Shown: positions 49,888 to 61,200 of the stretch, in pieces
Numbering within the stretch: position 1 is the first letter of the stretch
Layout: the number at the start of each line of letters is the position of its first letter
Assembly: GCA_003344405.1 (NCBI GenBank)
Contig: NOWV01000144.1
Coordinates: 124,001 to 188,000 of the forward strand
Direction: 5' to 3'
DNA length: 64,000 bases
Source of the DNA: Trichoplax sp. H2
Lineage: Eukaryota; Placozoa; Uniplacotomia; Trichoplacea
The notes under the pieces: model-generated
What the model saw: the letters and a program-made list of their open reading frames with translations, nothing else
Database searches by the model: none
Told to the model about the DNA's origin: nothing
Program-made: the position numbers and the translations under genes

Positions 49888-50225
49888 TGGCTTTGATATC
49901 CCAAGTGCTAAATTATAGGAAGGCTATAAATGATTGTACAATGCCAGGGACTTGGTCGATAAAAAATGATTCCTTAAATATGAAAGATTTTTTATAGATC
50001 AAATTTTTTTTTATTTTTGAGAAATCATTTTACATGGAGAGGTCCCTTACGATGCCTATTTTGCTTATAGTGATCAGGCGATAAAAACTGAGCAATCGCT
50101 AACATTATTTGATCACGGTTTATCAAGAGCATGATTTGATTCAAACAAAAGTACCCTCGATAGGATTGCCCCTCATGAACACGAATGTGTTCTTTTGCAA
50201 GTGCGATTAATAACCACATGATGGA

Positions 50226-51000
50226 CTTTTCATTCTTCTATTGAAATGCTTGCTCTTACTAATCGACCGTGCAGACTAGTATACGAATAATAGTCTGTTG
50301 AATCCTATCGATAGTATGAATATTCAATCTATATTCTCCCACTAATCCTATTCCTTTCCACTTTAACAGTCAGTATTGCAATCAAGTTCTTAATGATGGT
50401 TTTTTCCTTCTTCTATTTCAAGGTTTGCTCTTACTAATTGACAGTGAAAACTGGTATAGTATATGAGGCGTTGCCTATTAATATTCAATCTATATTCTCC
50501 CACTAATCCTATTCCTTTCCGCTTTAACAGTCAGTATTGCAATCAAGTTCTTAATGATGGCTTTTTCCTTCTTCTATTTCAAGGTTTGCTCTTACCAATT
50601 GACAGTGAAAACTGGTATAGTATATGAGGCGTTGCCTATTATATTGTATCGGTAGTATTCATATAATATTCAATCTGTATCCTACTACAAACTGCATTTC
50701 ACCCTCTCGTTCAACAATCAAGATTACCAGAATCAAGTCATTGATGGCTTTTTATTCTTCCTTGTGAAAGGTTTGCTCTAACCAATTGATAGTGAAAAGC
50801 AGTGTACGAAGTCTAGCCTATCAAATCGTCTTAATACTATCAATATACAGTACATTTCCTTTCTCGTTCAACAGTTAAGATTACTAGAATAATCAAGTCC
50901 GCGATGGCTTTGGTACTTGTTTGTGAAAAGTTTATTGTTACCCATTGGCAGTGAAGACTACAGTAGTCTACAGTATGACTACTAGCCTATTCAATGTTGA
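50226..51000. repeat. Degenerate tandem array, four to five units of about 160-185 bp
   Basis: 'tattcaatct' recurs at 50321, 50482 and about 50667, and each unit carries 'gatggctttttccttctt', 'aggtttgctctta' and 'gacagtgaaaact' in the same order. The two central units (about 50321-50481 and 50482-50666) are nearly identical. The flanking units at about 50226-50320 and 50667-51000 are increasingly diverged. Confidence 0.88.
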
Positions 51001-51295
51001 GGATAATTTTTATCCATCATGTGAAGTTATACTAGCCCCATAGTCTCCCCCATTCAACAGTCACGGTCAGAAGAATTCAATTGGAAGTTGATTTATCAAA
51101 TATCTACGTAGAACACTCCAAACAGATATCTGATTACAACATCAACAATAAATGGATTCCGACCAATATTACAGTAAATCCACTGAGTTTCATTTTAAAC
51201 GAGAAGTAGCAAAGATAGCATAATATCGATTGGCTGAACCAATGTTAACCTTTATTGCTGATGTTTAGCCTTGATATAACGGGGTGAATTTCTAC

Positions 51296-51541
51296 CTACC
51301 ATCCATTCCCTGATACACTCATACCTATTGAGAAAATTGATTTCCTATCGGATACAATATTCAATACAATCGTAGAATCATTGTTTTTATTGTAAACAAT
51401 TATTTGATTGGCATCATCTGCTGTAGATTGGATTTTAAAAAAATAATGTTTTAGATTTCGGATTGGGCAAGAAGAACTGTCTTCGAATTTCAAAGTGAAT
51501 AAGAAGGAAGCTGTACACCATTGCTGTATTGATCTATTCAT
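51296..51541 (-). other. Unassigned open frame of 81 codons, possibly an exon
   Basis: The frame starts at an ATG at 51541 and shows ordinary amino-acid composition (for example FKIQSTADDANQIIVYNK) rather than simple-sequence bias. An ATAG|gtatga donor lies near its end. No partner exon or family was recognised, so it may be a chance frame. Confidence 0.2.
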
Positions 51542-54500
51542 GCTCGATAGAGTACTATCGCGATTACATGCATCTGCTACATTGGATCTCTCACTACTTG
51601 GGAGTCAAGACCACGTTTTTTAGCGAAACAAGTCCATACCGATTGGCACAGGCAGACGGCATCATCACCCTAGGAAATAGAATGGTTTTGGCAAGTCACC
51701 AAAAGCGTGCTAGTACCGGAATTACTTAGCAATACAGACAGTAGTGGTGGAAGTAGGCAACCTTTCTCTATCAGCGCAACACTTTGAAAGAGCTACAGCC
51801 ACTTTGCCTCGAGTATACTCGACTACTTGAATTTGTTCCTGTAAGTTTAGCAAGAATAATAATGACAGTATGTATTTTCTTAGCTTTTCGTGGTTGCATT
51901 GTATTGGTATCGTTGCAGTCCATGATATTCTACTGTATCATGGTGTGCACTGCCGTGTTTTGCAACGAAAGCGGAAGAGAGTTTTCTATCCGAAAGTAAG
52001 TGGCAGTGTCTGCATGGCAGTCAATCTGTCAGTAATGAGGGCCTGGATTAACCCTTAAAAAACCAAAGGCATTTTTCATCCCATAGTAGGGACTCTCTCT
52101 GCTAATACTGTATAGGACTGTCCTTCGTGTCCTAAAAAACTGCCCGTCATTTCTGCCAATTCTACCGTACTGTATGATTTGTATTTTTGACTAGACCTTT
52201 TCACGTCTGGCAGGAGTCGGTCCGTTGCACTTCCTTGTTGCCTTCTTCGAGTAGAATATTTACAGGACGCCATGATTGATATCCTGTACTGTACAGTGTA
52301 CAGTACACGGTCTTACAGTATTGTACTGTAGGTCGTGTAGTGATTCACCGCAACTTCCCGTACAGTGTACAGTACAGTAAATGTAGTAGTACAGTACTGT
52401 ACTGTACAGTATTTAGCAATCCATAGTAATGCACTGGAACACGAATGGACGTACAGTACATTGTACTGGACAAGCAAGTCTTGACGTCTTCATCGAATCA
52501 TAGCTAGGTTTTCTTCTTTTTTTACCTTTACTCAAGACGTCTTGGACTTGTTGAAAGACAGAAGAAAGTCAATATTTGTCCAAAATCGTCACCCGTTAAG
52601 GGAGACGGACGTAAAGTGGCCCTTTAGTCCCCCGCAAAATGTGAATATTCCCTACCGAAAGTATCCAACAGTAACATGGCTCATTTGAATGACAATCGAC
52701 TGTCCAGTACAGTACTCATGTATCCTATACTGTCGACTTACAGTACAATATACTGTAGCAAGATACTGTAACTAGAACCAAGGACAATCAAGAAAGACAG
52801 GGTACGGTCGGGAAATGATAGTTCACGTATGTCCAATCAGGCTGGACGATTATTTTACTGGTTGTTTCAGCTGCATCGCATCTCTACCACGGTACGCTAT
52901 ACTGTCCCCAATGGACATCCCAAGACAGCCTGTAGATTCGCTTTGATGCAGTATGGTAGAGCAGACGATCGGAAAATGGATGAGCTTCTACATTATTTTG
53001 TACTGAAAGGCTACTTATTGTCGCTCTTTTTCTAAGTAGACCGTCACTGAATGAGCTTTGCCATTTTTTGTCTTTCATTTTACCTACAAAGGTAAAAGAA
53101 AAGAATATCCAGTAGGCGAGAGAAAACCTCTCCAATTTCTTTTTACAATTACAGTACGATACTGTACAGTGTACAGTGCACAGTACAAAAGACTGCTACA
53201 GTGACAACTGACAAGAATAGTTCTGGTAGTTCATGTTGATTGTTAGCCAAAGACATGAAGAAATAGAAATAGTGTACAGTACAGTACAGTACTGTACATA
53301 AAAGAAGAAAAATCTTTGATTGATTTCTATTGTACAGTACGTACTGTACAGTATAGTGTGCGGGGGCAGTGCCGTAGTGATAATAATTCGGAGGGTCGGC
53401 TGCTCTGTACAGTACATTGTACAACACGTACTGTACTGTAGAGTAATTTGCAACACTAGCATTTTCTTTTACCGTCTACAGTACAGTACAGTACACCGCA
53501 GCGCAGTGGGATAAAAGAAAGAAGAAAAAGCCCTAATGTCTACTGTACTGTACTGTATACTCTCTAAACTGATGGGCATGAAAATGAGATCCCTTCCATT
53601 TTCTCCATAGTAAAAGCTGTTAAAATGGAAATTTCTTGCAATAGGAACCCTCCTTTATAACCATTGAGGTTCAATAAAACTAAAACCAAGTTAGCTAAAT
53701 ACAACCATCAAGACCTCAACTTCTTTACTGTGCTAAAACTAAATCGACTTGACCCATCGGACATGACACACAAATGTTCAAATGTTGATCAACAAAATGG
53801 GTCAAGAAATTTCAATTTTAACAGCGTTTACTATAGAGAAAATGGAAGGGATACAATTCGATACGCACCACTGACTGACGTTCACAAAAACCAAGAAGTT
53901 GTACGGTACCGTACAGTACTAGGATTCAATCTACAGTACAGTGTACTGTATTGTACAGTACTGTACCGTACCCGACCCTGGCAGCAACAATGAAAATACT
54001 GTAGTGGACATACTGTACACTGTAGACTCACTGTACTGCGGTCAGCGACTATCTTTGTCAATAGAGCATCAAGTCGAGTCACTTAGGGACTCAGTCCTAT
54101 ACTGTAGTACTGTATTATTTTAGGATTTTCGCAAAGTAAGAATTAGGACTAGGAAAGTGTACAAAATTCTTTCATTTGATAAAACATCGCTATCACTTGC
54201 TTTGTACAAGTTGTAAACATCGACGAAACATCTGCAAAGAAAAGTCATTGGATCGCGGCTACCTGGATAATTGTTTTTTAATTGTAGAAAATATTCTTGT
54301 GAGCGACGTGATATCGCTTACTATCCTATTTCTTTGCTGTTGGTGCGCTACCGTCATGGTAAAAGTGGAAATTTTTTTTACTATTGAAATTGGTGTATTT
54401 TGATTCCCTGTAGGATTCGTTGACATGTTGATACCAATAGGAAGCCTGCTGTATTTTACTAGCCATTGCATGACTATCCAGTCATCGTCAATACTCGATT

Positions 54501-55263
54501 AAATTCTTTTTTCTCTCATTTCGTGTTTGTTGTTTGACGATGCTCTCCTCCTTTGCATACAAAACTCTATACTGTATCGCTGTCACTAGACAGATTGAGC
54601 ACTAACATGACCGTTGACTTGATAACCAATACCATCATTTGGCTGACTGCAGGGTAGTGACTCAACATGTTCATCACAAGACCTCTACAGCTTGTATACT
54701 ATGTTGAGTTCATACACTAATTGTTATAGCTTGTCTACTACAATTTTCACTTGACACAACACAGTATAGGCTACAGTACGGTAACCACTGCTGGACTGGA
54801 TCAGAAAGTAAATTGACTGTATAGTGTAGCATCATGGTAGGATTGTACAGTGATTAGACTAGACGTCCTGGACTGTTTATCTGAAGATAGAAACTCTTTA
54901 TTGTACAGTGTATGACAGTCATGTGTCTTGTACAGCTGGAAATGGATACATGCACACTATGCGTGACAGCAATAAACAGATGTAGAAAAAAGTCCAATAA
55001 TAGTAAAAAAAGCAATCAATCCATTTACAATGTTATAAAAAGTAAAAATGGAATTACAATTTAGCTGTGGTGCTATTGGAAGCTACCTTTTACCTTCTAC
55101 TGTACTCGTTATGTTGCTATAGTTGTTTATTGTTGGATATTGTGTGGATGTGATGATTTGTTCATTTTTCATGCTGTTTTAGTAAGTGGTTTTTTTTTTT
55201 TCCCCCTCATTTGCAGATGTATGTGTTGTCGCTTACGACTCCAGTGTTTTCTCTACATTAACA
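51542..55263. other. Intergenic region rich in TACTGTAC palindromes, upstream of CBP/p300
   Basis: About 3.7 kb with only short frames, most created by simple-sequence tracts. Plus-strand frames at 51529-52058 are not recognisable. The 3' part should include the CBP/p300 promoter and 5' UTR; a T-run followed by a C-rich stretch and 'ttgcag' precedes the CBP start by about 45 bases and could be a 5' UTR splice acceptor (about 55217). Confidence 0.5.
52280..53570. repeat. Clusters of self-complementary TACTGTACAGTA-type words
   Basis: Repeated blocks such as 'tactgtacagtgtacagtac', 'acagtacagtacagtactgtac' and 'gtactgtactgtacagta' occur at about 52286-52420, 52457-52470, 52705-52765, 53150-53180, 53272-53360 and 53405-53560, separated by unique sequence. 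Further patches lie at 53900-54030 and 55460-55720. Runs of these words can form perfect hairpins. Confidence 0.85.
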
Positions 55264-58200
55264 ATGAGTCAGAAAACCGACACACAGTTTGAGGACATCG
55301 CTCCACCAATCAAGAAACCCCGGTTATCGCCGCCTTCATCTGTTGTATCTCCCGTGGAAAGTACCCGTAAGTTTGAATAATAAATAAACTGCTTACTAAG
55401 GAAGAAAATCGATACCGCCGATTGAGATTTGAAGGTTCAATTTTTTCCGACATTTTCCCGTACAGTGTACAGTATCCCACTGTAGGCACAGTAATTGTAC
55501 TGTAGATGATGGACAATACTGATGCTCTCGGATCATCATCATTGGCTATCAAACACCATAGGCCAATAGACTGACTTGGACACTGTATAGAACATTGTAC
55601 AGTATCCTGGTCGTCCTACTTTACTGTCCACAGTACTGTAGACTTGCCTTACTACAGTACTATTGGACTTGACACTGTAGTCGAGATACAGTACTGCAGT
55701 ACAAGAGCATAAAACTCCGCCTTACCGATGCACACACTACACTACGTTTTAGTACTGAGTGACATAGTGCTACACTGCACTGTAGTCAGTAGAGTGTGCA
55801 TACGAATGCGTATCGTACTCTACTCTATCAAAGCATTTTCACATTTGCCTTGTACGCTTGTACACAGTCAGGAGTGAGTAACTGGATGATGAAATTTGCC
55901 TCTCAATTTTGAACGATAGCAACACCTGATCGCTTGATAAGCCTTGCATTAATATAGTGCCTACATTACGATCATCAGCTCTAGTTCCATGTATTGTATT
56001 CAAAATCATCTTTTGAGTCACTGCGATCTTGACCGTATTACACTATATAGAACTAGTTGATGTCAAGAGAAACCTTTTCCAATTTTGACTTCTATCATAG
56101 TCTCTACTCTACCATCGCTGTTACCTTTATAAGGTCGTGATGGTACGAGCCAAAATTCGAGAAAGCTCAAGGCTTTTCTTACCAACCTGTCAGCCATTCT
56201 TAGGAATAGGTACACTTTCACGTCTTACATTACCAGACACTAAAATCCGTTGTATTCTTACTGAAGTACATGACTCAGAGTAAAACAAAAGCATACCTGA
56301 ATATTCGGTTTCAATTCAGATTTCCAACATGGCTCCGCTCTATTTTCAAACAGGCTATCATCTTTTGTTGATCAATCGTCTGTATGATCAACAGTTCAAT
56401 TATAAAACTAAAAATATTTCTTCTATACTGATAGTAATTTGCTACTTTATGTATGGTAAGTCCAGTCTATAGCTAAAGAGGTTCTATTAACCGAATAGTA
56501 CATGTACTAAATTGGCTTGACTTGCAACGATGTTGTTTCGCAGTCAATTAAAACATGGATCAATTTTTCATTGATTGCTTTTTCAATGTTGTACGGTTCT
56601 GGACAAGCATTTCTACCTTGCAAAATAACACTTTGCAATAGCAACATTTTTATGTTGTATCATTTTCTTGACTTTGATAGAAGTAGAGCTATCTAGTTTA
56701 TATGATCTTGAGGATGAATTACCGGATGATATTCTACAGCCGACAGGCAAAGCTAATATATCGGAGACCAATGGCATAGCATCATCAGGTTCTAGCGATA
56801 GCATCGGAAGTGGCCAACTTTACAATAATGATGATAATACCAATAACCGAAATAATATTAGCGGCAATAACAATGATGCACCGACTTCAGCACCATCGAC
56901 ACCATCAAGTAATCAAGTGACGCCACCTGTGGCTGGTATGGCTACGCCCATGATGTCGTTTGCAAACGACATTAATAATTTTAGCAACGGCACAGCCAAT
57001 ATCAATGGCCCACATGTTGGCAATGAGCAGAGGCTGGGTCCGTCTGCTGCTATGCCAATAGTCAAAAGCGAGCCTGATAGTTATGATAAATCCTTTTTCA
57101 TGGTTCGTATATGATATCATCTTTACACTGTGTATTAAGATAAGATGATGAATTAATCAGTTGTATAAATTAATTAAATTGAAAGAGTTATATTTAATGC
57201 TACTGTATCGTGCGATCTTTCTTCGGTAGAATTGTCCTAAAATGTGAAACTGAAGATGTATTGATTTTTTTATCCAGAAGTGCTTATACAATAAATCTCG
57301 ATGATTCTATAGCACTTGTGCTGTCTTGATTAATGCCGCCGCATCTTGTTTATTCTTTCTACATTTAGTCTTCCGGTAGACCTCCCATTTCTTCTAATCA
57401 AGAAAAGTTAAGCAATGGTCATGCGATGAACCCTGGAAATTCAGTATGCCCTACAGATTTAAAAGACACTCCATTGGTAATTAATGGCACATTTTCATTT
57501 AATAGCATGTGCGATAAATTTGGTATAACTACTCTATTAACTGCAGATACTGTAAAGTTTCGATCCTGTACTATTTTATGTTGTTGACCCTTCTATTTGT
57601 AAAGTAATATTACTCGTATTTGTTTATAATAAGCATTTCATTTCTCAGCCTATATCGTGTAATCAAATATATTAAATCCTTGTGCAATGACATTTTAAAT
57701 CATACCGTTAATCCTTTTCAGCCAAATATCACCGTTCACGATCCGGATAAATGTAAATTACTCCAGCAGCAATTAATTCTTCTACTCCACGCTCATAAAT
57801 GCCAACGAAAAAACAGCCGCAATGAAACTAGTAAAGAATGCGAAATACCTCATTGTACCTCCATGAAAGGAGTTTTGGCCCATATGTCAAATTGTCAGGA
57901 GGGTAAATCCTGCCCAGGTATAAATAAAAACCCTACTAACAAATCTTTACTGTCAATTTTTTCCACCGTAAAAATAGCCATGCAAGGATTATATAATAGA
58001 TATGTGAATTTGCGTATACTTGTTCGCTTGTCTATTTTACTACTTTATGAATTATTTAAAAATTAAGTAAGCGCTTGATTTAAGTATTCTGATCTATTCA
58101 ATATCTTGTAGTATTATATTGTGCGTCCTCACGCCAGATAATTTCACATTGGAAGAATTGTTCTCGTACTGATTGTCCAATATGCGGAATATTGAAGGGA

Positions 58201-61200
58201 CCAAATCAACGTGAGAATAGCCTTCTGCTATGCAATTGTATTACTGGTTTCTTCATCAATTTTTTAATTATTTTTATGCATCTTCAATACTATAGATTTG
58301 ATTACTAACCGGAAGCCGCAGCTGCGCCCTGATATGATGCAATTTGCAAATGCCTGTATGTATTACCTAAAGATAGATATGGTTCAATGTATAATATTAG
58401 TAATATGTTAACGAACATTTTTAATATTCTCTCTAGCTATTAGAAACGGCATAACATCAACAATGTTGGGTAAGTATTTTTTATTTTGAATTGCTGATGC
58501 TTCTTGAATTATTATTTGTTATTAAGCTACGCATGCAAATCATTTTATATAGCTAATGGAAATCGTACCGCAGGTTTCATATCAGCGACAGTAGACGCCA
58601 AGTCTGGGTAATCAATTATTACGAAGTAGTTTGCGTACAAGTTATTATTTTAATTCCTAAAATAACATTCATCTTCCTGTGCTACAATTAATAAATTTGA
58701 CTCCGTATTTTTAAGCATTAATAATCATGCGAGATCATGGAGGGACGAAATACATAACAGTTTAAGAAAACATATGGCGCAAAAACTGTAAGTAGTCCCT
58801 GTTTGTTTGAGGTTAATGTCACATTGATTAGTATTATTTTGGACTGTAAGATAACAAACTCTGGTCACTCTAACTAGGATTGGAGCTATCCTTCCACCTC
58901 CAGCAATCATGATTAAAGACGAGCGCAAAGTGCGGCTGATTACGTATGCACATGACGTAGAGCGTGATATGTACCAAAAGGCTAATAGCAAGGTAATGGA
59001 TTGTTGTTTTGGCTGGTAGCCGTAGTTTATTTCCAAGTAGCGTGAGATTAAAAGTATTCAATTATACGCTGCTCATTAAGTAATTGAACAAACTTTAAAA
59101 ATATAGGAAGAGTATTATCAAATGTTAGCCGTGAAAATCTACAAGATAAAGAAGGAATTGGAAGAAAAACGTAAAACTCGTTTAGGTAACTATTTTTACT
59201 AGTGTATTGATATGAAGTTTATAGCATTAAAGTAGTCGTTGATATTATTTTTGAAGCGAAAGAAGGAGTAAATTTTTTGCCCAATCGGGAAAATTCTCAA
59301 GTGCCTTTAGCAAACAACGATAAACCGATATCGAAACAATTGATTCAAAATTTAAATCCAGCCTTACCGAACACGAAGGTAGACATTCTCAATAAACTAA
59401 TTATCTTTGCAAAGTTGTGTATGGTGTATTAACAAGGTGAAACAGGCTATTTAATCACACATGATTCGCATCGGTATTTGCGCTTGTATAAATAGGCTCG
59501 TGGTGGTGATCCTTCGGCGTCCAACAATTCTTCTAGGGTATCTTCCCCTTGCGATGAAATATCGAATTCACGGAAATCTGTTTCCGAAAAGAAAAGTACT
59601 GCTTTATTAACTACTTGGATTTGTAACTATAAAGGAATAAATATGTGGTAGTACATTATTGACTCATCATTACCATTGCAGTGTTCAGCAAAGAGGAGTT
59701 GCATCAACCCTTGATGGCAGTATTACAGAAGTTATCTAGCTCCGCTGATGCTGAGCCTTTCAGAGAGCCGGTTGATCCGAAAGTATTGAATATTCCAGTA
59801 TGCACTAGAATGAAAATATGTTGAAGTAATATTTATCAAGCTATATGCTTGATTCTTTATAACGATCGCATTTATCTCTTGAAAGGATTATTTTGATATC
59901 ATAAAGCATCCTATGGATTTATCTACAATTAGTCGCCGTCTGCATCAAGGAATGTACAAAAGCCCATGGGGAGTAAGTGCTCAGTTTATCTCTACTGTCT
60001 TTATTAAGTATTAAAAAAAGTTTTTGATAATAACTTTGTTTGGATTAGTTTTGTGATGATATGTGGTTGATGTTTGAAAATGCCTGGTTATACAACAAGA
60101 AAAATACGAGAGTCCACAAGCAGTGCACTAAGGTAACATTTATTACTTGTCATATTGGTAGCAAGCAATACAATTATCTGATTCAATATATCTCTATTTT
60201 ACGTTAAAGCTTGCTGAGCTATTTGAAAAAGAAATTACCCCTGTCATGAGAGGTTTTCATTACTGTTGCGGGAAAAAGGTACTTTCCTTTACATCATTAA
60301 TAATGATATACAGCATAATTCGAAAGCATGTTGAATTTACGTCGTTATGAGATAACATATTAAGATGCCATAACTATTTTACAGTATGTTTTCAACCCTC
60401 AAGTATTGTGTTGTTATGGAAAACAACTGTGTACTATCCCAAGAGACAAAGTTTATTGGACTTATCAAGACAGGTATCGTAATGTTAAAATTAGACTATT
60501 ACAATTATCACACTATCTACGTGTATGTTATAACGTGATTTCTAATCGTAAATGTAGATACCATTTCTGTGAAAAGTGTTATAGTGAAATCGAAGGTGAG
60601 AATGTTAGAATAGGAGATGACCCGATCATCCCTCAGAGGTAAATAAAAAGTTTGTAATACAGAATATACATATTTACCCTATTATTTGTCACTGTGTATA
60701 CATGTACTAATTAACAGTATGGGATATCTTGATAGTGCTATACCGAAGAAATACTTTAAAAAGAAAACAAATGATCACTTAGAACCTGAACCGTAAGTTC
60801 CTTGACTTTTAGCTAATCATAACAGAAAGTGTTTTAAGGTGCACCTTGATACGATTTCAGCTGGACAGCTTGCATAGACTGTGGACGAAAGTTTCATTCC
60901 ATTTGTGTCCTTCACTATGATCAACTATCATCTAATGGGTAAGTTAAAAGATAAAATTCGTCGGAAAGATTGATCTCCTTTTGAGCAGTTGTGTTTTAAT
61001 ATTTAACGATAGGTACATATGTAGTCATTGTTTGAAAACTTCTGGATCAAGGAAAAGAGATAGTAAATATTCAGCTAACAGTAAGTACTAAACTGTACGT
61101 AGACTATTTAAGTAACATTGGTCTGAAGATATAATATCTCTTGTAGAACTTCCAGATTCGAATTTAAGTGATCACATAGAAAAGAGAGTCAATAATTTCT

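Larger units (their letters stand above)
48904..51295. other. Intergenic region upstream of the giant gene
   Basis: Expected to contain the promoter of the minus-strand gene starting at 48903. No coding frame is supported; the 64-codon frame at 50025-50219 is unrecognisable. A hairpin at 49843-49887 and a tandem array from about 50226 are listed separately. Confidence 0.5.

Noticed and set aside
50226-51000. Regularly spaced repeats that might suggest a CRISPR array
   Set aside because: Units are about 160-185 bp with no short repeat/spacer structure, and the genome is animal; it is a tandem satellite.
51529-52058. Plus-strand frames of 62-71 codons, some hydrophobic
   Set aside because: No family recognised and no consistent splice phases linking them.
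53149-54123. Several frames of 60-109 codons
   Set aside because: The same simple-sequence effect (YCTVL-type repeats) appears in several frames at once, which is typical of palindromic repeats, not genes.
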